DNA of 64,000 nt from Hippasteria phrygiana (GCA_037893225.1 JAZGUH010000409.1:434001-498000), one strand, 5' to 3'. Shown: positions 28,926 through 42,300, numbered from the stretch's first letter. Numbers and translations: made by a program. Notes: generated from the sequence alone by a model not told the origin.

Positions 28926-29974
28926 ACAAGCTAGTGTGTGACCTGTAGCCACTGATCTCAGTGCCTGTAGCAGGTGACCTCTCCAGCTAGCCAGACAAAT
29001 CATCAGTGATGCAACAGCTCCTCAAAATTTCTCCATGCTCAAACTTGCTCTATGCTCAAACTACGTCGTGCCTGCTCGCGCTCATGTTGACCGAGTATTA
29101 ATTCGTACGTGTACGTGTATGAAGGTCAGTAACGTTATATGGAGGCATATGATATTGACGTTATTTCCAAAAATGTACGGATTTTTTTTTGCTGACCACC
29201 TTTCTCTGTATGTGAAGTAAATATTTAGTATTTAACAGTTAGTAACTAAATATGTTTCCACGCTTTACAGTCACTTCGCCCAAAAACCACATCGCCCTCA
29301 ACCACTTCGCCCTCAACCACTTCGCCCAAACGCCACTTCGCCCAAACGCCACTTCGCCCAATTACCCCTTAGCCCAATAATTACCCCTTCGCCCAAACGC
29401 CACTTCGCCCAAACACCACTTCGCCCAAAAACCACTTCGCCCAAAAACCACTTCGCCCAAAATCCACTTCGCCCAAAATCCACTTCGCCCAAAATCCACT
29501 TCGCCCAAAATCCACTTCGCCCAAAATCCACTTCGCCCAAATCCACTTCGCCCAAAATCCACTTCGCCCAAAATCCACTTCGCCCAAAAACCACTTCGCC
29601 CAAAAACCACTTCGCCCAAAAACCACTTCGCCCAAAAACCACTTCGCCCAAAAACCACTTCGCCCAAAAACCACTTCGCCCAAAAACCACTTCGCCCAAA
29701 AACCACTTCGCCCAAAAACCACTTCGCCCAAAAACCACTTCGCCCAAAAACCACTTCGCCCAAAAACCACTTCGCCCAAAAACCACTTCGCCCAAAAACC
29801 ACTTCGCCCAAAAACCACTTCGCCCATGCCCGATCCGTATGCCCTTTTTTCATTTCATTAGTTTGTTACATAAATTGTACATCATCCCTCATATCAGTTA
29901 AGATGTTAGAATATAAATGTTTGTAAAAAATTACGTTATAAATTTTACGATTTTTTTTATAAAAACCTCCGGAA

Positions 29975-30080
29975 TACCGTACCAGCGCTCTATCAACTGA
30001 TGAGCTATCTTGCCCTATGTTGGCGGTCTCCCAAATTGTCAGTATCTTTGTTTGGGTGGGCGCTAGTCAGAAGTCATAAA
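29975..30080 (-). mobile_element. tRNA-derived SINE fragment (family 2) within FB16-b
   Basis: Matches 11395-11512: GCCCTATGTTGGCGGTCTCC and CTAGTCAGAAGTCATAAA flanked by a degenerate tRNA-like head in reverse. Confidence 0.6.
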
Positions 30081-30119
30081 ATCGTAATAATTTGAATGAC
30101 CACTTGATAAAAATAATTG

Positions 30120-30275
30120 ACCTATCGCGGTGGAATCGCGTCAACGCAGCTTATGAATTATTGTCCAATCACATCAATTAAAATTCCACGTGGAACGCGC
30201 AAAATCTGAGACAAACAAAAATTACCACACAAAAATCCCATAGGGTTCTCTAAGGGGCGTGGTTAACTCGTAAAC
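30120..30275 (+). repeat. Interspersed repeat shared with 11228-11380
   Basis: CCTATCGCGGTGGAATCGCG to GGTTAACTCGTAAAC, about 150 bp, high identity to the copy in thioredoxin intron 2. Confidence 0.8.
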
Positions 30276-30992
30276 TATAAACTAATAAGAAAAGAAAAGA
30301 AAAGCATGGTCACGAAAAGGAACGCAAATAAAGTTTTGAATGCACCATCAAAACGAAAACGAAAACGAACACATTGGGAACAAAATCTTGGGTGCTTAAA
30401 AATTGGGCGAAGTGGTTTTGGGGCGAAGTGGTTTTTGGGCGAAGGGGTGATTGGGCGAAGTGGCGTTTGGGCGAAGTGGTTGAGGGCGAAGTGGTTGAGG
30501 GCGATGTGGTTTTTGGGCGAAGTGACCGACAACCGTTTCCACGCGCGGCACTCGTAGGATCAGGATGTGATGCAATGTCCTTGGCGCCCTCTGTGCGCGA
30601 ATTTGGGCTACATCGATTTCGGCACCACGGAGGCAGTGCGTTTGAGCATTGAGGATGACGGGATCGTTGTGGAGAGATATATGTGTACTGATGACACTTG
30701 GCTGCCTTGGAAGTGTATTTTTCTGGCAGTTAGCAACACTGGGAGAATAGAAGTATAGTCAAAGGCTCTATTTTTGTTCACGTGAGAGAAATTTTGCTGT
30801 TGAGCTTGGGTGCGCGAAAATTGGTAACACGTGGATACATCCATGTGTACTGCTGCTGATCATGCTGATGTAGGCTAAATCTTGAAATAACAGGTTGTGC
30901 AACAACATGTTTAGACAGTTGAGTTGTTATATTGGAAAGAGTTCCATATCCGGCCGTCACTTATTTTCCCTAAATATGACTTACAAACTACC

Positions 30993-31123
30993 TAGTCCGA
31001 GTAACTTGGACCCTTTCATATTGCCTTTTTTAACATTTGGACATGATCTGGCTTTAGTACTATCGCCAGATCATGTCCAAATGTTAAAAAAGGCGATATG
31101 AAGGGTCCAAGTTACTCGGACTA
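30993..31123. mobile_element. 131-bp hairpin MITE with 9-bp target duplication
   Basis: Arms of nearly 60 bp from TAGTCCGAGTAACTTGGACC are inverted around a short centre. CAAACTACC is repeated exactly outside (30984-30992 and 31124-31132). A 9-bp duplication is characteristic of Mutator-like elements. A half copy is at 9781. Confidence 0.88.
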
Positions 31124-31342
31124 CAAACTACCAAAAAGTGATGAAGAAACACAAATTTAGGAGGGAAACAAATTCAACTTATTCTTTGAAAATACTTTGA
31201 CTTTTTCTGTCATGGCCCATAGACTTTGTGCACAAGGTCTAATAAAGTGATAGCCGGATATGGAACTCTCCGTTATATTTCCTACCTCCATAAAATCAAG
31301 GAGGGTTGGTTATTTTTCAAGATGTTGCTGTTTACCGATTTA

Positions 31343-32893
31343 TATGGTGGCCCTGAAGGGACATCAAAGGCGCAAATGTTGTTTACGATGTCGTAAAATT
31401 TTCATGACCGTCTCAAATGTTTTCACAACCGTCGCAATTATTTTTACGACATCACACATTTTTTTCACGACCGTTGCAAATTTTTTCATGACTGTCGCAA
31501 ATTGTGTACGACCCAAAATATTGCGATATTATCGTGATGACGTCACTTTTTCTTTACCGGAAGAACGTAGGAATAATTTTTCTTTTTAAATACCTGATGG
31601 AAATCACCACGTGTACAGCATCATGAGATCGGGCCCACCGGAATCGGACCCGCCGGGACTGAGCTCGGTTCCGCTAAAATTTAATATCAGGGCCGGCCAC
31701 CGAGAGATCGCGAATCGGGCCAGGGGCCGAGGCCGCGCCGGTAATCGGGGCAGGAAGGATCGGGGGCCGGGTTGATGACAAGGCTTCACTTGTTGAGTAG
31801 TTGGAGTACTACGACATTTACATTCAGTTGGCTTCCTTGCAGCACTAGAAAGACGAGCGTTTGTTTAATTTATACTATGGACGCCCAAATCACACGTGAG
31901 CTGTCAAAAACATTGTCTTGCATGTCTTGTGCACAATGCATGTGCCGCACGCGTTTGTCGTTTCTCAAGACGACTTTCGCTTCGTGTTAGATGCGTGTAC
32001 ATGCATTTTACACTGGGAATAAGACGGTGGCATTCAGTGCGGTTGCTTGCACTTGACCAAGACTAGCAACAAAGCAACGCACACGCGCAGATGTGCTTTT
32101 GGGGTTGGCATTATTGATCAATTGCTCTAACCCCATGTCGTGGGGGCCGGGTTAACGAGTCTTTTCTCAAGTCAATGTTAGCTGCGTGTACGTACATTGT
32201 ACATTGGGAATAATATGGTAGCAGATCGGTTGCGGTTGTTTGCACTTGACCAAGACTACAACGATGGTATTATGCAGGCACGCACACATCATGTCGATCG
32301 TTGCGTGCATTAAATCGGGTGCGCGTTGTGATACGTTGTTCAACATGGGGAAATATACCAGCAGGTACAGGCCTAAAAAAGTACATGCACAGTGTGCACG
32401 TTGTATCAGAGGTTTACGTGCACAGAGGAAAAGGTACATGCACCAGTGCATGCGTGCACCCGTCTAAATCGAACACTGACAAATGCAAATTTGTTTGGTT
32501 GATGACATGCCTGCTCCCCTCTCAAAGTTTGGAATTAATTCTTCTACGTGTAAGTCAATTCCTCGAAGGATGTAATCGATCTGTTAAAAAACAAGGGACA
32601 CAGAATTTTTCGAGAGGAATAAATGGTACAGCTTTAGCAGACCCCTTTAGGTGCAAGTAAATAATTCGCGACAAAACTTCACGACCTGGATGCATGTTGT
32701 GAATAAAAAAAATCGTGAAAAATGTAAAAAAAAATTGCTACAGCCGACAAAAAAATGTGAACAGTCGCGAAAAAATTTGCAACAGTCATGAAAAAAATTG
32801 TGATATCATACAATTTTTTGCAACAATCGTGCACAAAATGTACGATGTCGTAAAGAAAATTTGTGTCTTTGATGTTCCTTCAGGGCCACCATA
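31343..32893. mobile_element. Large TIR element with arms of degenerate 21-bp tandem units
   Basis: TATGGTGGCCCTGAAGGGAC on the left faces GTTCCTTCAGGGCCACCATA on the right. Inside each end lies a T-rich (left) or A-rich (right) series of about 21-22 bp units containing CATGACCGTCGCAAATTTT-like sequence. The interior has a GC-rich block (31620-31770) and a segment repeated at about 32000 and 32190 (TTTGCACTTGACCAAGACTA). GATTT lies next to both ends, but no exact 8-bp duplication was found. Confidence 0.7.
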
Positions 32894-33099
32894 GATTTTG
32901 GTTGGGTTTTAAAGAAAACTCTTTCCAAATAGTCACAAATAAAGTGGTGGGGAGGAGGGGAAATTAATTGGAAAACAATTATCTTTCATGTGCTGAAAGC
33001 CATTATTTTATGAAATTCTCCATTTTCATTTTGCAGTGAGTTTATTGTTCAAATAGTGCTGTTGGAAACTACTAGTTTGAAGGACACTGTGTCACTACC

Positions 33100-33315
33100 A
33101 TGGCCAGCATCTCTGCAGCACTCAACCGTGCTGTTGGTAATACAGCTTGCATCCAAACGTTGGCACAGAGGTCAACTTTGTTCAGGAACACAGGACTGAG
33201 GCACAAATGTCTAAAGATGCATTATAATGTTTTCCAGTCGTGGACTCGCTCTAGCTCCGGCTATGTTACAAGGCAAAACATTGGTGTTGTTGGTGTGCCA
33301 ATCCACGAAGGACAG
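33100..33315 (+). CDS. Arginase exon 1 (leader and first strand)
   Basis: Seventy-two codons from MASISAALN to GVVGVPIHEGQ, then donor GTAAGT. Confidence 0.88.
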
Positions 33316-36300
33316 GTAAGTCAGTTTGGCTAACTAGTGACTAAATTTTGTGTGTTGGGAGCATTAGAAATTCGGGCGGTGATGCACAATATAGAGTGCC
33401 ACTAAATAGTTTGAGTGGATAGGCAATTTTCAAACGATCGACAATTCGCCCCATACACACGTACTATGCTGTTAAAGGGGCATTTCTTTGTATATTTCAG
33501 TTTAGCAGTATATTTGAAAGGTTTTTCGAAGCCTAGAAATATGCAGAGAAAGTTGCAACAACCTGCATTCCACCGGATGTAAAACTAATTACTTTTCATT
33601 TTTGCAAAATAACACACTGTTTAAAGTTAAGTGAGGGGATGTTGACCTATTCCCATGATGCACTGTGAAAAATGGCTTGACTTGAGCAAACTATTGGTGG
33701 CACACTGTATTGTGAGTTTCCCCAATGGGAGACTTTTGAAGTGGCGTGGGCACATCAGACCAGTCTTTTTCCATTGTTTTCACCAGTCTTGCGCTTGCTC
33801 AGAACTACGAGTGTACAATGTACATGTATGCTCAAAACAAGGGCTGTCCCGAATATTGGATTATTCGATCATCAACCGAATATTCGGCGCTTAGCAGTGT
33901 TAAATGCTGCATTTTGTTTGGACAGAGGTTTATTGTTCCCAGGCTGGAGTTTGTTTTTTTTGTTATCAGATCTTGATACAATGCAAACAAATGTCCATCG
34001 GGTGGTCTATAATATCGATCGCCGCATGTAAAACACCGTCATGCTTTGCGTGCAACTTTTTACCGGCGCGGCATTGCAGCAGAGCCTGAAAGACTTGATT
34101 GGCGAGTATCAAATATTTGAATATTCGGTTAAGCCCAGTCTCCAATAATCGAATACTAAACTATTCGAAAATGAACAGCCCTACTCAAAATTAGCAAATA
34201 GGACCGGTATGTCTGCGGCCACCACTGCCTCATCAAGTCTCATTGAAGTCATTGGTGTGTCCGTGGTTAAGCTATTTCAAGTCCAAGGTTTGCTCGAGTT
34301 GAGTAGAGTCATTCATCTAGATACAGACCAGCCAGCTAGTTCTAGTCATGTTGGGTCCCAAAGGATCACAATATTTCATAGCCTTCAAATTCAAAGTTAT
34401 ATTTCTTTGTTTAAAGAGCAACTCCAACGATTCCCAACTTTTCTTAGGTTTCGATTTAATTGAGAAGAGCTATGTCAAATAAAACAGATACATTGTACTT
34501 GTCAAGATCCCATCTTTGACGCCGGTTTCTATTTAAAATAATGCATTTTTGTTGCCTTTCTTTCCGCGAGTCTATCCCAGTTTCGTGAAAACGAGCGTGA
34601 CATCAAAGCTCATTTACATCTAATGAATATTCATTTCTGACGTATTACCGGTGAGCATGCAACAACGCGACACGTACACATGCACATAACATTGTGTGCG
34701 GCTTTCTCCGGCACTACATGTACATCATGTTTTTTTTCATTTCTCAACAGCGCCACCAGCGGCCAATTTGTGGAAAGTTTTCATAAACTCGAAAGAAAAT
34801 GGTAATATTTTCTCGCAAAATAACACAAGATTGAGATGCAAAACAAACATAATTTTGTAATGAATTTATAAGTAATTCATTATATATTGAACACAATAAC
34901 ATTTAATTCTAACAATTTTCAAAACAGTTGGAGTTGCTCTTAAATTAATCAACACGTCACTACAATCATGTTTTCAAGTTTATTACCACGACTTAATTTT
35001 TCACGACTTGATTCTGCTGATTTGTTCTGGAGTTTAGAAGGCCTGGAATTTCATTTCTGACTTGTAAAATGGCACTTTTATTGAAAAATGCTCTTTGGCC
35101 ATTTACAAATGTGTCAGCATAATTCTCCTGCACCGTGCATTTCAACAAAAAGATCAAACTTCGAAACTACCCCACCACCTTAAAATATGAAAAGTAAAAT
35201 GAATGATTAAATATCTGTAAATATTTCAGTTTGGGATTGTTTTACAGGTGACATTTACAGAAGACAGTTTTTACGCAAACATATTGTACGTCACAGATAC
35301 ATGTAGTAAGCTGCAAATGACAATTTGCTGATTTCACAGTAACAGCTGTTAAGAAACTGAAGGAAATTTAGAATTTGCAGTTATTTGTAACTAAGGGAAC
35401 TCAATTGACTTCAGCTTATGATTGTTGTAAATATTTTGTAACCATTTATTATTAATTTATTATAAATTTCATTTGCTAAGCAGCTGTAGGTCTTTTGAAC
35501 CATGGAATCATTTTTAAAAAATTGATATAAATTCAGTTTTACATTAGTTTATATATTGTTAAGTAAAGATTTTATTTTTTATTTCAAAGTTGTTTTTGAA
35601 TGCTCACAGGGGAACATGGGTGTTATGTACGGGCCTTCTGTCATCAGGGAAGCTGGTTTGATGTCGAGATTTACACAGATGGGTGAGTTACAATTCAACC
35701 AGCTTTGTTGTTTCTGTTGTTGATGTACTTCTAGTGCAGTGTGGTACTGATGTTGCATCGTTTAACATTACACATTTTGGTTTTAACCCAAAATGGACAG
35801 AAAATGAGATTCTGGCAAGTTCAAAGTATCCCTCTTCATAACCCTGGAGTTTACTGACCCTTTTCAAAGTTACGAATGAAATATTATTTTGACACTGGTA
35901 CCACATTCTATTTTCCCCCCTAAAAAATCATTTTCTGAAAAACATGAAGTTGGGTATGGGAATTAGCCTTTTTGAGATATGGCGGACACAATAGGAGGGC
36001 GGTGTTTGATTTGGGTAAACCTTTTGTATGGCACAAAAGGTTTACCCATATCAAATAGCGTCGTCCTATTGTGTCTTCCTTATCTCAAAAAGGAAACTGG
36101 AGACAATCATAGATTGAATAATTTGTCAGCTTCAAAAAATTTTTTTTTAAATTTAATGAGATTTGTTCAAGTGTACCAAGTTACATGTAGAAGACCCCTC
36201 AGCCTGATGTGCCAAATTTGACTTCCAGAATAAAAGGCAATAAAACAGGATTTGCAAAGCAAGTTTTATTAAGGTCATTTTACCAATATTCAGCTTTTGA

Positions 36301-39300
36301 AGTTCATCCACAAAGATTTGAAACACTCCACTGCTTGAGGAAAGTTGGAAAAAATGTCTAAGTGGCCCCACACCTGCCCTGCACATTGCTGTTTAAAGTT
36401 TGACAGTGGATAAGGAACCAGGGTATACAGAGTTTTTCATTGTCAGTCACTCCGTAAATTATTAAATCTTGAATCTTGGTCAAAGGAGTAGCATTTTGCT
36501 TTCATCCACTATGCCATTATATTCGCTTGCACTGCACTTTAGGGCTGTCCCGAATATACCGAATATTCGACCATTTGATCATCAACCGAATATTCGAATA
36601 CCTTTTTGCTGGTTCGAATATTCTAAAAAATATATAAGCATGTACAGATATGACTCTGATGCTATTTTAGTAGAAAAGTAACTAAGCTTAGCAGTGTGAA
36701 ATGCCGCACTTTTGTCAAAGGTAACTTTTTTTGTGGCCAGAGGTTTTAGTTCCCGTCCGTAAAACCCATTTTTTTCACACTTGTAAAAAAAATATTCCTG
36801 CAAAAACGCAGGCTTAAGTTTGGTTTCTTATCAGAACGTTCCGTACACGTAATGATCGTGATACAACTGCGCATGCAAAAAAAATGTTGATCGAGCAGTC
36901 CATAATATCGATCGCTGCACGTAAAACACCAGCGGCATGCAGTTGCAGCTGACACGTGCAAAACTTGATCGGCGAGTATCGAATATTCGGTCAAATCCAG
37001 TTTCGAGTAATCGAATACTGAATTATTCGAAAATGAACAGCCCTACTGCACTTTCAAACCCATTAACCCTAACTCCCTGGGTGGTGTAACAAATTGTATT
37101 GAAATTGGAGAATTCAGGACTGTTAGGGTTGATGTTATACAAAAAGAGATCATTACATTATATTCCAATATTGTTATGGTGCATTTATGACAGATATTGT
37201 GTTGTGTGAAATGTATCAAATTGTCTCATTTATCACAATCTGAATACTACTTTGAGTAAACTGTAGTATACAGTACTTTTACTACACTGGCCTATGAGAA
37301 TTGAGTAGTATTTTGTAGTACAGTGTACTGTACCCCTAGTGAATGCCTAGGACGTTAGGGTTAAAGATATGATATACATGTAGCTTTGGTAATGATACAT
37401 CATTTTATTTTTTTATTAGTTTCAATCTGAAAGATTACTGTTTATAAAGATGATACCTTCACTAATCGGCCTGAGAAATATCTCCGTCTGAGATGCTGCC
37501 ATCTTCAAGAACTTGTATCTGAAGACCTAAAAATTGCTGTAGATTTTACCAATTTCGGCAATCCAAATAAGCACAAATGAATGAGCACAAAATCACTTTT
37601 AAAAGCGAATGATTTTCAGTATTTTCTCCTGACTTGGATGACGAATTGTGCTCAATCTTTCATGTGTTTATTTCATGTACAGTGGTGTGCAAAATTATTC
37701 GAACACTTGACATACATCTGAAGAAATTCATATTTAATGACTTACAATGCCTGGTTTACATTTTTCACCTGTATTAGAAACCCTCCTACTATTTAAAGGT
37801 CAAAATCAGTCAAAATTTCCTTCCACCTCCCCCTGCTATACTTTTACACAGACATGATCAGATTACATGTGGTTTTGTACTATGACAGGATGCTCAAAAA
37901 CAATCACCTTCACTGATTTTGACCTAAACAACAACATGGCTCAGAATGTATGTTTGCATAGGAGCAGTGTTCTCCACGAGGGGTTTTAGCAGGGTGGGCC
38001 GCCCTGCCAAAATTGTATGCCGCCCCGCTAAAATTTTCACCGCCCCGCTTAAATTTTCACCGCCCTGCTATTTTGTTGTCAATTGGATTTTCCCCCATTC
38101 TCCACCGTCTTCACAGTTTATGTAAGTACGAAGAAGTTTACCGCACTCTGTGGAACGAACATGAAGAGTTTGTCAGCATTAACATTCAGCAGTATTTCAG
38201 TAGCGTTTATAGTAATCGAACAGATCTGGACGCAACGTATACGCAACATATTGCATTCACATCATAAAACTATACACGTAATATTATTCTGGACTGGTTC
38301 AAATCTCCCTGGTAATATCATTTTCACTTTGTCGCGTCGAGAACCAGTTTACCTAAATTACAATGTTCCGTAACACTTGAGGGCGTCTTTTTCTCTTGGA
38401 AAATACCTTATCCACGCGCGCTGTGCCCACGTGCATGTTTAGCTCTCCGGCCGGCTGGCTTAACCCCCCTAAAAATCTTGCCTTCATTTCAAGTTGTAAA
38501 CACGAGCAAATTTGATTCAAAGAGTCAGAAGAAGTGGCCAAGAAATGCCTCACATTGCACCACAGAGCATCTAGAATCCAAAATTTTCAGGGGACCTTCA
38601 GTGGGCCCCAAACCCCACGCCATAAGGGCTTCGCGCTCCGCGCTCGCATTGTGTCTGCCGCCCTGCTAAAATTTAAGGCCGTGGAGAACACTGTAGGAGG
38701 GTTAAATAGAAAAGGTAATTGTTGTGAGCATACATATGCAGCTCACATTAGTATGATCTGCCAGTCCTACCATCTTTTTTATCAAACTTTACTCTAATAT
38801 TTGGTGTGTCCACCCTTGGCAGCAATCACTGCCGCACATCTTTCAGGCTAAAGTGTCTATATATTTCCCGAGAGTTTCTACACTAATGCTGTTCCAAGTC
38901 TTTTGAAGTTCATTCCAGAGGGTTTCATCGGAATCATTTCATCACAAACAACTGAAGTACCTAAAATATGCCAAGTGTTCAAATAATTTTGCACACCACT
39001 GTACGATTGAATCACACAAAGTATGAATACTGTCTGCAACTGTGCATGTGCTGATTGCTACATCATACATTGTACCTTTAAAACCCTCCTACATGTATAC
39101 TTATAACTATCACAGCCTATCAAAAACTCTAAACACCAACTCTCACAGTTTGTGTGTGTTTCAATCTGACATTTGATAGGTTTTGATCTGTACAGCAGCT
39201 GGGTCGATTTTGGCTGGGTGCACACAGGAGGGTTTTAAAGAGAAAGAAATCATGGACCGGTGTTCTTATTAATGTTGAATCTGTTTCTTTTGCCAGGGTT

Positions 39301-42300
39301 GAATGTTGTGGATCATGGTGATTTGAAATACGAGACTGTTCTCGAAGACAAAACACAAAAGGGAGTGATGAAGAGTTGTAGAACATTAGGAGGGGCACTA
39401 CACAAGGTAACAAACAACCATCTGGAATGCAGGAGAAAACAAATGGCAAATGGCATTTGTATTCATGTGGTGGTGTGTGCGTTTGTATAGCTATTCAGAC
39501 CGTGGACCTTTAACAAAGAGGACAATAGGGTCCGCGATTGTGTCAAGGTCCACGATTGAAAATCGTGTACAAAACCAATGGGAGGCCTTCCGAAAAAGTT
39601 AGAGTATAAACAAAAGAGGGACAATAGGAGGTCCGCGATTGCCGGTGTTTACACACTTGGATGTGTGTGTGTGTGTGATCCCAGCCAGAAATGGCATTCA
39701 CTGTTTTTTTGTTCATGAATTCTGTATCCTGTCCGTTATACCAAGGAAAAATGAGGCTTATTAGCAACCACAGTGACATGCCCCTGTCATGTGTGTCATT
39801 TCCTTAGAAAAAGCCAGATTTTGGTAATATATATATATATTTGTTTAACCTTATTCATACATGTACATGGATGCACTGTCAGGGTCCAGGGTTAAACTGT
39901 AAGGTATTTGGGAATCTGTATTTTTTTTTGTAATGGAATTTGCCGATGAGGCTAAAAGGCATTCCCATGTAAAGGGTTACAAACAAAAATGGTAGGGTTA
40001 CTGTCTCTACCACCCAAATGGCTTTTGTGGACCCAGATCTAAATGGAGGATAGAGGATAAATTTTCAACAGAAGCTGGACATATCCTGATTTTCAGACAG
40101 ACCCAGATTGGGGTAACTTCAAACATTGGTGAGACCAACTCACCCTCCCGTCCAATCAAAGCCATTCAAATGAACATTGATGAGTGATGGTGTTTCAACT
40201 TGGACATTGCAACATGTTGCAACTCTAACCCCCCCCCCCCCCCCTACCCTTTAATCTCAATCTTTGACCTTTAATTGTTTAATTCCCACTCTGAGTCTGA
40301 TTATAGCTTTGAAAAAAGGTATGATCTGTTGATTCAGCCTACAATGGTTGCTGTGTATGATGTTGGTAATTATTTTTCCCACCCTTTGTGAAGTCTTGTT
40401 TGATTTGGCTTACTGGTTGTGCAAACAGGCATTTTCGTAAAACCAGTTCTACTACTCTTTCCAAGTTTCACAGTAAAAATAGATGCCAGCACTTCACAGT
40501 GACTGCTTTCACACAATCTTATTAGGAAGTAGGAAAGATTATGTGCGATGTTGACCATCGTGTGTGAAAAAGGCACTACAGCGGAACTACGGTGTTTGAT
40601 TTCGAAATCTGACCCTAAAAAATTGCACATCAGAGTGGAAGATTTGCCTGATGTTTGAACAGATAAGACGAAGTAAAAAAAAAGAACATGTTTGGAGTCC
40701 CCGCCCACTTTCTTTTTAATCCAGTAAGAATTGATGAGGACCCTGACATTTTGGTTAACAGGAACATTTTAGTGGCAATGTATTTATTTGGACTCTAGCT
40801 ACCTCCCATGAAAATTCAACCAAAATCAACCTTGGGGAAATATGTTAATTAATTGAAAAACAAAAGGGATGCACAATTTGTATTGAAAGGCATGTATTTC
40901 CGACACCTAAGCTAAATCATACTCTGAAAGATTGGGAAAGGGTCTTCACAAATGTTCAACTTAAATTAATACAAAATGGCAAATGCGAAAACTTAATGAA
41001 GATTATGACAATTATCATGAAAAAAGAGTATTCTAAGGATGTCGTCATCATCATTGCCTAATCATTTTCATCATTATCAAAGTACCAAACGGCTTCTGCC
41101 CTCAAAACTCAAGATTTTCGGGAAGAGCTGACTCTAATAGATAATGAAAAAATATTTCAATTATCGTTTTAGAGTGGTGTAATGGGTGCGGGGGCATTGT
41201 GTCATCCCCCCCCCCCATTGAGGCATTTCCCCCTCCACCACTTGTGCTCCCCCATCCTATACCCCCATCCCATTAGAACGTTGGGAAAGAAAGAAATGTA
41301 CAGCAGCAAAAAATTGGGGTAACACTTTATGGAATTAGCCGTATTGAGGGTAATTTTTATTTTTTTTACAGAAATGTAAACTTTTTTAATAAATCGCATA
41401 AAACCCTAAAATCAGACATCCACTAAGTACACATTTTGTCAGGAAGTTATTTTATCTGGCTGCAAAATAATATCCATGCGAATAACAACAGTTCGGTTAA
41501 AATATGGCAATAACTGAGTCTGTGATCGAGAAAAAAAAAGTAGCAGCTTAGCTACAATGTACATCGGTTTTACGTGACATGCTTTATTGCCCATATTGGA
41601 TTCTGACCAACTTATGATGAGCCTGTATTGGCTAATCATTGTTCCAATTTGGGCATCAGTAATTGGGTAATAGTTCATTCGCATGTAGAAATTGGCATTT
41701 TTAAGAGCTTAAAAATCACATTTCCCCAAAGAAGAAAAATTGGTTGAATTTTTTGTGTGTGTTCAGGGCAACCATATAAAGGTTTCCAAGTAGAAATTCA
41801 GTTAACAAAAATGTCGGGGTTGGGCATTTTTCATGTCAATTCTTACTGGACTATTTTGGGGGCTGCCTGGAATTTTTTTTAAACCAGTGGAAATGAAGTG
41901 GGGAAAAAACCCCAAAAATATCAACCGATTCATCAAAAAATAGTATACAAGCTTCCTAAAACTATTTAAACCACTGTAAACATGTTCAATTCTCTTGTCC
42001 AGCATGTCTCTTCCATTTTTTTTATCTTGAACAGTTGAAAACCTACGGTTGTCGGTAGGGGTGTGTATTTACGGGTAGTACGGGAATCGTGCACCCGATT
42101 GAAAACAGCATGGGTACCCGGGTACCCGTTAAAGAAAGCCAGTCCCAAAAATAGAATCTCGGAAATTGCTGTTCATATTGTTCATTATTAAGGTCCGCAC
42201 GTTAATGCTACCACATTGGTGCATCAATGCAGCAAGATGTGTGTTCAGTGCACTCCATACCTTTATGGTGTAAATGGTCATAAACGTTAATCTGTTTTAT

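Larger units (their letters stand above)
29262..30534. mobile_element. Foldback transposon FB16-b: 16-bp-repeat arms, exact 8-bp target duplication
   Basis: Same tips as FB16-a: GCTTTACAGTCACTTCGCCC on the left, GGGCGAAGTGACCGACAACC on the right. GTTTCCAC flanks it exactly (29254-29261 and 30535-30542). Unit order is mirrored unit by unit for at least five units from the tips (AAAAACCAC, then the ATCGCCC variant, TCAACC, TCAACC, AAACGCC). The left arm has grown to about 555 bp in blocks of identical units; the right arm is about 120 bp. The interior holds SINE and interspersed repeat segments also found at 11228-11512. The 160-residue open frames across the left arm are repeat translations. 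Confidence 0.9.
37680..39001 (-). mobile_element. Tc1/mariner element with nested insertions
   Basis: Ends CAGTGGTGTGCAAAATTATT and AATAATTTTGCACACCACTG, flanked by TA (37678-37679 and 39002-39003). A transposase C-terminal relic is on the minus strand. At least one further element is inserted inside. In arginase intron 2. Confidence 0.9.

Noticed and set aside
29313..29853. Three overlapping 148-163 residue minus-strand ORFs with GEVVFGRSGFWAKW repeats
   Set aside because: They are the three-frame translation of a 16-bp minisatellite (48 bp = 16 codons), so all frames stay open. No coding signal.
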